Below are positions 1 to 10,721 of a stretch of 64,000 nucleotides of DNA, one piece after another. Source of the DNA: Eucalyptus grandis (lineage: Eukaryota > Streptophyta > Magnoliopsida > Myrtales > Myrtaceae); NCBI RefSeq assembly GCF_016545825.1, contig NC_052615.1:37349516-37413515 (forward strand), written 5' to 3'. The stretch's first letter is position 1. Each line of letters begins with the position of its first letter. Both the position numbers and the translations under genes were made by a program. The notes under the pieces were generated by a model. That model worked only from the letters and a program-made list of their open reading frames with translations, ran no database searches and was not told the DNA's origin.

Positions 1-305
1 TTGAGCAATGTGTCCAGCCATAAAGATGAATGCACCACCAGTGATGTTAAAAAAATATGAAAACTTATGGTGGCCAACAAATTGCCAACCACCTAAAGCG
101 ATGACTTATAAAGAGGTTCTAGTAGTAGGTGATTAAAGTTTGTTGGAAAGGAAAAGTAGGGAAAAAAAAAATTGATGTTCAAAGGACGCCATTGTAACTT
201 TTCGAAAAGATTTAGGATTTAGATAGCATTTCCAGAATGGCTAAGAAGTTTACTTATTGGTTAAGTAACATTATGTGAGTTGGCTGAACAAAAGAAAGAA
301 AAAAA
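1..305 (+). repeat. Compound dispersed repeat, copy 1 (3' part)
   Basis: No gene is visible. The sequence around 40-300 (a 'tatggtggccaacaaattg' block, then 'gtaggtgatt', then 'ggctaagaagtttac') recurs near 15531-15700, 45950-46130 and 62155-62370. In each place it lies next to the 5' inverted end of a Mutator-like repeat, so the two travel as a unit. The window edge truncates this copy. The similarity was judged by eye. Confidence 0.6.
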
Positions 306-975
306 TTGTCCAAAAAGTCTTATACCTATTTTATTTTTACTAATTCAGTCCTAAAGCTTTTTAATATTACCAATTGAGTCATAAACCATTTTGCCTTTTG
401 CCAATTGACTCCATCCAACCAATTTTAGCTAAAAATCGCTAACGTGGACATCATACGTCCTACCTAGCATGGTCAAAGCTAATGTTAACAATTTTCAATA
501 ATATTTTAATGTTTTTTTTCAGAATTTTTTTGTAACTTTTTTTTTTTTTCAATCCCTTCTTCCTCCTCTAGCTCATCACCTAGCCTCAGCGGTAGGCCAC
601 AAGTGGAGGCCGACGAGGATGACCTCACCCACCTTTGGCAAAGCTCAACCCCGCCAACCAATGGATAGGGAGGGTTGACCTCGCCAGCCCTCGCCTCGGC
701 CAATCACCGAGGCCCGATGATTAGCAAGAGGATGAAGAAGGAAAGAAAGAGAAAAAGGGAAAATAAGAAATAAATAAATTGGAAAATATATCAAAATATT
801 ATTAAAAAATTTCACCTAGAATAGCTGGCGTTTGCGTCGGTGATTTTCGGCCAAAATCGGTAAAATAAACTTAATTAGCAAAATGTGAAAAAAAGTTTAT
901 GACTCAATTGACAATATTAAAAAACTATTACTGAATTGGCAAAAATCACAATAAACTGATAACTTTTTGACAATT
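306..975. mobile_element. Non-autonomous Mutator-like element with long TIRs
   Basis: The first ~190 bases (from 'attgtccaaaaagtc') read as an imperfect reverse complement of the last ~180 bases (ending 'aactttttgacaattt'). Shared blocks include 'ccaattcagt', 'caattgagtcataaac' and a block rich in 'aaaatcgctaacg'. The core at about 560-720 is GC-rich with repeated GAGG/CCTCG-type words and has no open frame of note. Long TIRs around a short non-coding core are typical of non-autonomous MULEs. I could not define a 9-bp target duplication because both flanks are A/T runs, so the superfamily is inferred. Further copies or halves lie at 15716, 46158, 54640, 55850 and 63240. Confidence 0.55.
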
Positions 976-1769
976 TTTTTTTTTTTTTTCAAAGGATAGG
1001 AAAAAAAAAAAAGAAGCAAACAAAAAATGAACGAGCAAAAGATAAGACAATCAATGTCGAATAATATGTGAATTGACAATCTGTGTATGGATATGTGTAC
1101 CAAGTATAGGTTCTCGAAAGCCAATTCACATAGATTAAATCAAGAAATCTGTAATGGAGCTTTATGCATACGCTCGGTTAATAGTTAATTGCACAGAAAA
1201 CAGTTGCACTAAATCCGCTTTACCTTTGAACGCCAAAAACCCTTCTTGGTGCGTATTTCATTTTGAGATAATTATTACGAGAATATCAATACTTTTGTTG
1301 GGAATCCAATACATCATAATTAAGCAAGAAGAAGCCAAATCCTAAACATTCACGTGAGCTTCTCATGCTGGAGCTGTATGGGCCAAAAGAGAAAAATCGC
1401 TAGATCTTTGGCTAGTCAGACTGGAAGTTTCCATCATGTTATTCATTTAGTCTTTAAATTCGATAACAAAGTTCAAGACGTGGAATTTCCCTACACAACT
1501 CGAGAACGCAACATGATCTTAACAAGTCTGAGTGCATGTTCATGGTGTTTAGTTCTCAGATTATTGTCAACCCTTTGATGCGATTGACAAAATGACTTCT
1601 GTTCAAGTATGTTTGCAGACAAAACCTACTAAGAAAAACGCCATAATGGAGTTGGAGCTGGGGGTCTCATCCCCAAAACACGTCTTGAGAGGAGAGGTGG
1701 ACCACAGCGATTATAAAGTGGGTTAGCGGGCTTCTCCCAAGCGATGTGGGACAGCTAAGATATCTCTAC
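976..1769. other. Intergenic; possible LTR fragment near the end
   Basis: I see no gene. Around 1645-1760, read on the minus strand, 'tcccacatcgcttgggagaa' followed by words about a boundary and '...aagacgtgttttgggga' resembles the TGTCCCACATCG-type start of plant Copia LTRs. No second LTR or internal region was found, so this is only a possible LTR fragment. The rest is AT-rich with poly-A and poly-T runs. Confidence 0.35.
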
Positions 1770-1853
1770 TAGGGGTGAGCATGGTCCAGGTTGGGCTGGC
1801 TAACCCTAGGACCGACCCACATAGTGTTGTTCCTCAATTTTTGAGATCGAGGA

Positions 1854-4647
1854 TGTCACGCCCCGAACCCCGAGACACGTGAACAACCCGCCATGGTCAT
1901 GTATATGCGACATTCCCAGGTAGTGTCGCCGGCCCCATTTAATTATTATGCGCATGCGGAACGTGCTAAGAAACTCCTATAAAAAACATACGGGACAGGA
2001 CAGCAGGAAATATCAATTCAAAATCAGACCAACATACTTTCATATATCATCAATCCAGGGTTTACATACACCAACAGGATCCAGAGACTATATGCACAAA
2101 AAATGGGTCAGAGTTTATGTGCATCAAAAAAGACCAGCCTACGCAACATGGATCGGTCCACCAAAAAGAGGAACGGTCCTATAACTACTAATCGGACTCG
2201 TTCGTCGATCCCACATCTTCCACATCTGACTGCCTTGGGTCTGGAGACGATGGGTTGTCCACCCTACCATCAGAAAGGTTAGCTACACCCTCACCCAGAA
2301 TAGCATCCATCACGGCCAGTGGAATATCAAAACTGTCAAGTGGACCAATCCTAAAGCCATTGGCCCCAAAATGGAACCAAGCCCTAAACCTATGGGGTAC
2401 CCTAACATCTTCGGTCTCCTGGATCCATATGGTAGTCTGATCGGCTCATAGACCCAATGGCTCCTAGGATCGGGGAAGTTGTGCACACCTCGATGATCTG
2501 CCTTTGGGATGCCATTCTTCTCCGGGGTCCCGCCATCTACGATCTGTAATATTTTCCCCAAAACCGGGATGAGACATTGTCTCAGCAAGTTCACCTCTTC
2601 TAAACCCCTATTAGAAAGAAAATACGCCCCAAAGTGGTCTAGCCACACAACACAGAAGACTTACCTCACCTTCTTGCCTTCCTGCAGGTTAGTACAATTC
2701 ATATCACTCAAACACAAGTAATAATAAGAATGTAAACCATCGAAACACAATCGATTTCACTTAATTTCGCAATCACAGCAAGCGTTCCGGATCATCATTA
2801 TTCACTGCCACACAAGGGCATAGCCTACTCGCAGTTCGGCTATCTACTGACATATAGCCAGGCATCGCCTCCCCACCTTGGAGCGCGGCTTCGTCAGTAC
2901 ATCGACGGCGTTCTCGAAGGAGCATGGGCCCAGAATCAACTGTGACCCGCATCCGTTGTATGGGGCATCCCATATAGGGGCAATTCCAGCTCAATAGCTC
3001 AAGACAATTCCTCTTAACTATCATACAACTCATAATCAACCCAAGGCACTTTGCACATCACTCACATACCCCAGTTACAATATTAATTTTTAAAAATCAA
3101 ATTTTGATGCCAAACCCGACATTTGAGATTTTCTAAATAAAATCCATATTTTCCACAATCAACACTCAATTTAAATTAACTATTCATCAATTTCAAATTC
3201 TAATTATACAGCGATCGGCACGAAATTCGAGCAATTAGGATCAAAATAATTTTTCGAGTTTTTTTAATAAATAATAATATTTTAATGATTTTCATAATAT
3301 AATACATTATTAAATAATCCAATAATTTCGAAACATTTATTTAAATCATAAACAAATTCCTTTAAGTCACATCAAGGCTTATATTAAAATATACCTACTT
3401 AACCTTTAAACTAAACATACTTTACCTTAATTAATCACCTTAATCTAATCCACATCTAAATAAACTAATCTAACAACTTAATCTCAATCAACCTAAGCTA
3501 AACACACTTAAGGCATCATTAACCCACTAATCAAGGTTTAGTGAGCCAAACTCACTGGAATCGCTTTCCGACGAGTCTCGTGAAGAGCACGACGATGCCG
3601 ACGACAAACCTACACGGATCAACACCAAATGAGAACTAAAAGACGGCCAAATCGAGCTTGGAAGGGTCGGATCTTGCTGGAACTTCCAGCCACTGACCGA
3701 GCTTGGAGGGAGGCGGCACGGCGGCTGATCGGGCGGGCGAAGGGGTTGGGACGGCCGGCTGGTCGCACGCACAAGGCCTCTCTCCCTCCTCCAAATTCAA
3801 AAGGAAGAAGATGATGGGGACAAGGGGAAAGTGACACCCCACCTTTCCAAGAGCTCATCCCCACCATCCACTTGTCATCATCTTAGCCCATCTTGCCTCC
3901 CCCATGACATCACCTGTGATGTCACCATCCACTAACTCCAACCTTCCATAACTTTAGTCCAATAGGTTCAATTTCATTTTCCGCCAGGGCATAGAATCTT
4001 GTGAGGTAATTGCTTCAATTCCATTCAATTCTCTTCCAATTGAGTCCCAATTAAAGTCCATAAATTAATCCAATGATTCTAATAAGATTTGTGACACACC
4101 ATGACTTCCAATTTCAGGATTCGATCTCAATTTTACGATTAATTTCACTTTGGCATAATACTAGCGCGACCTGATCTATCGGGTAGCTTTTAGAAATTTT
4201 CATGCATTTGACTTGTGATTGATTAATTCAAGCCACAATGTACATCTTTGACACATTGGCAACTCTCGGTTGTCGGGGTAATCTCAAGGTTTCAAACACG
4301 GGCACAGGGTACCCAGTCGATAGAAAAGACGGTCCAATGTCGATCGACAAGAATTGTGCGATTCGGTGGAATCACCCACACCTGATCACATGTCTCTGTC
4401 GAGCTAACCTATCTCCGATCTCTAATCGATTTTTATTTATGCCGCAATGACCCTTGCAGATTATCTCGGTCGAAAGGTCGCTTCCTAATCAAATTCTCGA
4501 GTCTGATGCATTAGAATTTCTTAACGGCTTCACCTGATAGACTAGTTTTCACATGAGTGGCCGACTCAAGGAAAGGAACTATATGCGTGGCAACGAAATG
4601 CCCGTCTCAATTTAATGAAATTAGAATTGGAAAATCGGAATGTCACA
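1854..4647 (+). mobile_element. Family-A solo-LTR-like element, copy A1
   Basis: It begins TGTCACGCCCCGAACCCCGAG and ends AATCGGAATGTCACA. A perfect 5-bp target duplication GAGGA lies at 1849-1853 and 4648-4652. Length is 2,794 bp. It holds no convincing coding frame, PBS or internal LTR pair. An internal block near 2565-2655 ('gtctcagcaagttcacctc' then 'tagaaagaaaatacgccc') recurs in copies at 27860, 47645 and, inverted, about 13700. A GC-rich island sits at about 3600-3830. The 5-bp duplication and TG...CA ends fit a solo LTR of a large LTR retrotransposon. The ends are also imperfectly inverted (TGTCAC / GTGACA), so another class is not fully excluded. It lies inside a hAT-like element. 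Confidence 0.75.
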
Positions 4648-5027
4648 GAGGACCAACCCTATTAAACTTGGGATTGAGGATCGAACCGACTGATTCCAGG
4701 GTCAATCTTGGACTAATCGATAATTTTTTGTTTCATTGTTTGTATTTCCTAAAAAGATAAATCTACCATTTCAAATTATATATCTATCAACAATGTGGTG
4801 TTGTGCAATCAAACTATAAATACTAATACATATTCAACAAATTTAAGATAAGACAATAATAGAAATTTCACACCTACTAAAAGCAAGAAATCATAAAAAC
4901 AATTAAGATCGCTCATGGGGATATGGAATAAGATGGAAAGTTCTTATAATAATCTATCAATTATACTCGTAACACCATATGTAAAATCATTTAAATATTA
5001 TATAAGATATATAATATAATATAATAT

Positions 5028-5081
5028 ATGTATGTATGTATGTATCTATGTATGTATCTATGTATGTATCTATGTATGTAT
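5028..5081. repeat. TATG/TATC microsatellite
   Basis: Tandem tatg units with interspersed tatc units run for about 54 bases inside the hAT-like element. The Met/Cys/Tyr-rich open frames over it are by-products of the repeat. Confidence 0.9.
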
Positions 5082-5336
5082 AATATTTTAGATATATATA
5101 AAGTCAGGGTTGGTCCGGGTTGGACCGACCCTACATTCTTAGGACCAAGGACCGACCCAATCTCCTTGGGAACTGAACCAGGTTTGGCAAGGTTGGACCG
5201 GTCTAGGTTTAGTCCAAGGTTGACCCTAAATCGATGCTCACTCCTAATCTCTACATAGCCATTGAAAAGGCAACTTGCACACATCCTGTACCAGTGTATA
5301 GGAAAACTAAACGGGATAGTAGTCTATTATATCATC

Positions 5337-5564
5337 TGTTGGAATATATGATTCATCAAATCGTATCTAATTGTTGATAGGTAGAGAATCATGTTTATTT
5401 TAGGATTAGAAAGATAGGGGAATATTTCTTTTCCTTTATTAGTCTCTTTCTTTGTAATTAAATACACTTTGTACACAATAGAAATTACACACAGAGAATA
5501 CAAAAATTTCTTCTCCTATTTCCCTTCTACCTTTTCTTGATGTTTTTCCTTTGGTCTTCTGACA
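5337..5564 (+). repeat. Copia-1 5' LTR
   Basis: 228 bp with TG...CA ends (TGTTGG ... CTGACA), directly followed by the primer binding site. It differs from the 3' LTR at three positions seen by eye (in 'gaatatatg', 'ttagtctc' and 'tcttgatg'). Confidence 0.93.
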
Positions 5565-5576
5565 TGGTATCAGAGC
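5565..5576 (+). other. Primer binding site (tRNA-iMet) of Copia-1
   Basis: TGGTATCAGAGC directly abuts the 5' LTR. It is complementary to the 3' end of plant initiator-Met tRNA, the usual primer for plant Copia elements. Confidence 0.92.
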
Positions 5577-5695
5577 TTCTTGCGATTCTGGCATAGCTTC
5601 CGCATCCACCATTCCTGATTGCCTTGAGGAACTGTAACCTGCAAAACAGTTACCGAAAAGAATCAATTCCTCTTGAAATAATTTTTTTTTCTACA

Positions 5696-7346
5696 ATGAA
5701 CAAATTAGAAGCTCTCACCTTAAAACCAGATGACCAGCCAGCGAGAGATGCGACGCCATAGAGTACGCACAATCCAGATTCAACTGTTATGACGACTATG
5801 GCGTAGCAACAATTCAGCCAAAGCCAGATTCAGCCTCCACACGTGCAATGGCAAAATTTTCCGGCTCAGTTCAATCTGTGGCAGCCCTTCTCGAGCCATC
5901 CTTACCAGTGGATGCCATATCCATGGATCCATGGGGTAAACCCACATACATCACAGCCGAGCTACCAAAGTAGCGTGCGGACCGACGGAGGCGCACCAAC
6001 CAATAGTGGGCAGGCTCTACCTTCGGCTCAGAGCAGACGGGCGGATCTGGCGAACCAGGGGGAACGAATCCCTACCCAAATTTCTTTAATGCAGGTCAAG
6101 AAAGCGGGTCGAATGTAGGGGCGAATACCTACCCAACTTTTTCACCTGGTTTTTTTCCTTATCAGATCCTTGTTGCCGGAGGACGGCCGAAGCCCGGCGA
6201 CCCTCTGTACACGACGAACGCCGACGGACTAGAACTGAAACTTATCAGTTAGCAATTGACGGGCCCAGAAAATTACTCGACTTGGTCGCGGGAACTCCGG
6301 CGTGCCCTGGTAACGAAGGATAAGGAGGGTTTTCTAAACGGAACAATTCAGGTTCCAACCGACGAGCAAATGGCTCGATTTTGGAAAAAAATGTAACCAG
6401 CTTGTTAGAACCTGGATTGGGAATTGTATCTCCCCCAAAGTCCCAGCGGGACTTCCTCCGATAGAAGATATGAAAGAGATGTGGGACAATATTAAGGAGA
6501 TGTATGGAAAGCTAGATCAAATCAAGATCTTTTCCATAACACAGCAAATTTCAGATCTGAAGCAGGGGAATATGAGTGTCACAACAGTTTACAAAAAACT
6601 GTCGGCGCTGTGGAATGAAATGGAATCGGCCGAAGAAAAATTCGACTGGCCCGAACCCATTCTACAGCAGTACAAGAACATGTGCGAGAGAGAAAAGGCG
6701 ATTAGGGTTCTCCTAATCTTAAATGAAACATACCTTTCGTTTCGATCCCAGATCCTAACAATGGATCCCATGCCAAACCTTGGCCGGATTTACCAGCTTG
6801 CCGTCCAGGAAGAGAGCCAACAAAGAACGGCGACTTATGGAAGAGGAAGCGAGGCGATGGCTCTGGCCGCCAGAGGCCATTATTGCCCCCCACAAAGGAA
6901 CCCTAGAATCGGAGGAGGAAATGGGGCGAATGCAGGGGTATAAAACCCTAGCCCGAATTTTGCTGAGCAAATGGACGGCCCCGATCATGGTGAGCCATCG
7001 GATGGCTCTTATTTTTTATCGACAAGGACCTTCTTAGACGGCCCACGGAGCAGCTTCGCTAGCGCAGATGGGCCGCACGAAGTCGATGGGCCACGAGGAA
7101 GAATTCAGCCGCGCGAAAATGGGCCACGAGGAACTCAGCCCACTGGACCAGAAGGACCATATGGGCCCACTTCGGCCCAAATTTTCCAGCCCAGCAACAG
7201 ATTCCCTTCAACTGCAAAAAACAATGGTCAAAAAGGAAAAAGGTAAATTATATTGCGACTATTGTAAACGTCCGTACCATACAATTGAAAACTATTGGAA
7301 ATTACATGGGAGACCTAGAGAAAAAGAAAGAGGAAAATCTTCATAA
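5696..7346 (+). pseudogene. Copia-1 gag (broken)
   Basis: This would encode the capsid/nucleocapsid polyprotein. The ATG at 5696 opens a frame (MNKLEALTLK...) that meets TAG after about 21 codons, and more stops follow. A Gln/Pro/Trp-rich stretch lies at about 5820-6110. The capsid-like UBN2-type region runs from about 6240 ('GPENYSTWSRELRRALV') to 6900, and the piece at 6470-6943 ('MKEMWDNIKEMYGKLDQIK') stays open. A zinc-knuckle relic at about 7245-7300 reads CDYCKRPYHTIENYW, where the last Cys of the CCHC motif is Tyr. The DNA at 6960-7240 repeats 'gggccac/cgaggaa' words. At least one frameshift is required. Confidence 0.8.
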
Positions 7347-7406
7347 GTTTTTCGGTTACTAAGTTAGCCAACAGATAAATCAATTACCCATGAGCAGTAT
7401 CAGGAA

Positions 7407-10400
7407 TTGATGAGGGCTTTAAAGAGGTTGGATGCATCTGATAAGGCTGGAAGCTTCACAGGTACATCTTATTGCTTGATGAATTCAATTTCGAAGAATG
7501 CATGGATTATCGATTCAGGTGCTAGTGATCACATAGTCTGTGATAATGGCTTCTTTTCCAAAATCAAGAAATTATCTTTTCCTATATCAGTACAACTTCC
7601 AAATGGAAATTCCACACAAGTTGTCATGATTGGCACTGTGAATCTTAGTCCCCTAATTACGCTTTGAAATGTACTTTATGTGCCTGACTTCCAATTCAAC
7701 CTCATATCAGTTAATTGAGCTTCTGAAGAAAATTCATGTCATGTCCTATTCACTCCAGATAATTGTTTCTTTCGGGCCCTTTCGACTGGCAAACTGATGG
7801 GCTTGGGTAAAGCTCATCAAGGGCTCTATTTTTGGATGGATTTTCCCAGCAGTTTTAAATTGTCGTCTATTGAATTCAATAAATCATTGTGTAACCATGT
7901 TATCAATGACAAAAATTCCCTTTATCATAAAAGACTGGGACATAGTGCTTCATTCCCTTGTCCCCAGTGTCCTATTTGTCCTTTGGCAAAGCAAACACGT
8001 GCTCCTTTTCCAAATAGTAATTTCCGAGCAGATAGCATTTTTTCATTAATCCATGCTGATGTTTGGGGACCCTATCATACTATGCACCACGATGGGTCAC
8101 GATATTTTCTCACAATCGTTGATGATTTCTCTCGTGCGACATGGATATTCCTCATGCAGTCCAAGAATCAAGTCTTTTCTCACTTGAGAACATTCCTTAC
8201 CTTGTCCAAAACTCAGATTGGAAAAACAATCCGTCAGGTTAGAACTGATAATTGAAGAGAGTTCTTCAATGGTGAGTGTGCTTCTTTATTTTCACTAAAT
8301 GGAACCTTGCACGAGAGTTCTTGCACTTATACACCATATCAAAATGGTGTTGTTGAGAGAAAACATCGTCACCTCTTAGAAGTAGCACGTGCCCTCAAGT
8401 TTCAAGCATCTATTCCTGAGAATTTTTGGGGAGATTGTGTGGTCACAGTAGCATATTTGATTAATCGCATACCATCACGCATTCTGAAAGGGAAGATACC
8501 ATTTGAGATGTTGTATGGAAAGAAACCGAATCTGAGTCATCTCAAAGTTTTTGGATGTCTCTGTTATGTCACTACAGTGGGACACAAGGATAAGACGGCA
8601 TCACGTGCTAGTGAATGTATATTCATGGGATATCCCACCTTGCAAAAGGGGTATCGGATTTATGCATCATCCACAGGAGAATTTTTCGTAAGCAGAGATG
8701 TTTTTCATGAGAGTACTTTTCCTTTCCAAACTCTTATTTCTTCAACTGAAGATGAGAAGACAAGGAATTCAAGATTCTTATTGGAAGAAGATATACCTTC
8801 GGGAGGTACATTTATTGCTACTCCTCTCTTAGGACCAACTGGTGAATTGCCTACACTACCTATTGAGACATCTACAAGTCACTCCATTGAAGAGTCCCAT
8901 ATAGAAGAATTAGCATAGTTCACTGAACTTCCAGAACCAAGCCCTGCTGTAGAAGAGTCCTCCTCAATGCAACAAGAACATCCACAGCGTTCTAGTCGAG
9001 TAGCTCGCCCACCAGCTTGGACAAAGGATTACATATGTGGTTCTTCAAGATCGTCAGGTACTCATTATCCCATCTCATCTTACATCTCATTTAATAGGCT
9101 ATCACCAAAACATTTATGTTGCATGAGCCATATTTCTAAAGAACGAGAACCTTCTAGTTATAATGAGGCCAAAGATGATCCTCGTTGGCAAAAGGTCGTG
9201 GAGGCTGAGTTACATGCTTTAACGGAGAATCATACTTGGGATATCGTAACAATGCCTGCTCATTGAAAACCCATTGGATGTAAGTGGGTTTACAAGATCA
9301 AGTACAGGGCAGATGGTTCTATGGAGAGATATAAGGCTAGGTTGGTAGCCAAAGGTTTTACACAGCGAGAATGTTTTGACTACCATGAAACTTTTTCTCC
9401 TGTTGCAAAGGATGTCACAGTTCGATCTTTCCTATCAGTTGTTGCTTTTCGTGATTGGCCATTACACCAAATGGATGTGCATAATGCCTTTTTACATGGT
9501 GATCTGGATGAAGAAATCTACATGGATCTTCCACTAGGATTACGAAGACCGGGGGAGTCTAAGGTGTGTCGTCTCCGTAAATCTCTTTATGGATTGAAGC
9601 AAGCCTCTCGACAATGCTACGCCAAGTTCACTAATGCACTTATGGCTGCTGGATTCATACAGTCCAAATATGACTATGCTCTATTCACCTGGACAAAAGG
9701 TATGTCATCTATTTATTTGATGATTTATGTTGATGACATACTTATCATGGGAAATGATGACTTTGCTGTGAAGAAACTTAAAGAGTATCTGCATTCCACT
9801 TTCCATATCAAAGATCTAAGGCCACCTAAGTATTTTCTTGGAATTGAGATAGCTCGTTCAGATCAAGGAATCTCTCTCAGTCAGAGGGAATTCATAATGG
9901 AGATCATATCAGAAACAGGATTATCAGGCTATAGACCAACCATTATTCCTATTGAGCAAAATGCTAAGCTGACATCTGTCGACTATGATATTGGCATATC
10001 CTCTCCTTCTGATGATCCGTTATTAAGAGATCCATCAGGATACCGGAGACTGGTAAGGAAACTTATATACCTCACTATGACTAGGCTAGACATCTGCTAT
10101 GCAGTGCTGACTCTCAACCAGTTTATGCACAGTCCGAAGCAATCTCACATGAATGCAGCCTTAAAGATTGTGAGATACTTAAAGACATGTCCAGGGTTGG
10201 GGATACTCCTTTCTCGAAAATGCAACATGAAAATGACGGCTTACTATGATGCAGATTATGCCACAAGTCCTATGAGCAGAAGATCCATCACCGGATCTGC
10301 ATCAAACTTGAGGAATCATTACTTTCATGGAAGACAAAGAAGTAGTCTATTGTATCTCTATCTTCAGCTGAAGCCGAGTATCGATCCATGGCCAAGACTG

Positions 10401-10714
10401 ACTATGAAATAGTTTGGCTAAGGGGTTTACTTCAGGATCTCAGGGCACGAGTTGAAGGACCAACTACACTCTTTTGTGACAATGATTCAGCGCTCAAGCT
10501 TGCAGCAAACCCTATATTGCATGAGAGGACAAAACACATAGAAGTTGATTGTCACTTTACTCGAGAGAAAATTCAAGAAGGAATAATCGAGACAAGAGGA
10601 ATTAGGACTTTAGAGCAACCGGCAGACATATTTACTAAGCCTCTTTGCCAAAGACAACATGCATATCTTCTAAGCAAGCTTAGTGTCTTGGACATCTACA
10701 AGCCACCAGCTTGA
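7407..10714 (+). pseudogene. Copia-1 pol: protease, integrase, RT, RNase H (broken)
   Basis: Domains follow in Copia order. Protease: WIIDSGASDHIV at about 7500. Pre-integrase: LYHKRLGHSASFPCPQCPIC at about 7920, with a short spacing. Integrase: LIHADVWGPYHTM at about 8050, RTDN at 8245, and YQNGVVERKH at 8336, which keeps the D,D,E residues. A TGA follows RTDN. Reverse transcriptase: [12 protein letters not shown] at about 9330, MDVHNAFLHGDL at 9470, and the catalytic YVDD at about 9727. RNase H: DADYAT near 10250, then after a frameshift and a stop at about 10310-10365 SSAEAEYRSMAK, the CDNDSALKLA block and a final ADIFTKPL. Stops also fall near 7665, 8916 and 9263. The RT core is intact, but the polyprotein is not translatable. 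Confidence 0.9.
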
Positions 10715-10721
10715 GGGAGAG
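10711..10721 (+). other. Polypurine tract of Copia-1
   Basis: The purine-rich TTGAGGGAGAG lies directly upstream of the 3' LTR start TGTTGG at 10722. It is the expected plus-strand primer for reverse transcription. Confidence 0.85.

Larger units (their letters stand above)
1770..5246. mobile_element. hAT-like non-autonomous element, split by a solo LTR
   Basis: The left end TAGGGGTGAGCA (1770) pairs with the right end TGCTCACTCCTA (ending 5246) as 12-bp terminal inverted repeats with one mismatch. A perfect 8-bp target duplication, ATCTCTAC, lies at 1762-1769 and 5247-5254. Eight-bp duplications and TAGGGGTG-type ends are hallmarks of hAT elements. Without the inserted element at 1854-4647 (plus its 5-bp duplication) it is about 680 bp, with no transposase frame, so it is non-autonomous. 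The interior is rich in GGTTGGACCGG-type words and carries a TATG microsatellite. Confidence 0.85.

Noticed and set aside
5028..5284. Met/Tyr/Cys-rich and Tyr/Ile/His-rich small frames
   Set aside because: They are translations of the TATG microsatellite in a hAT-like element.
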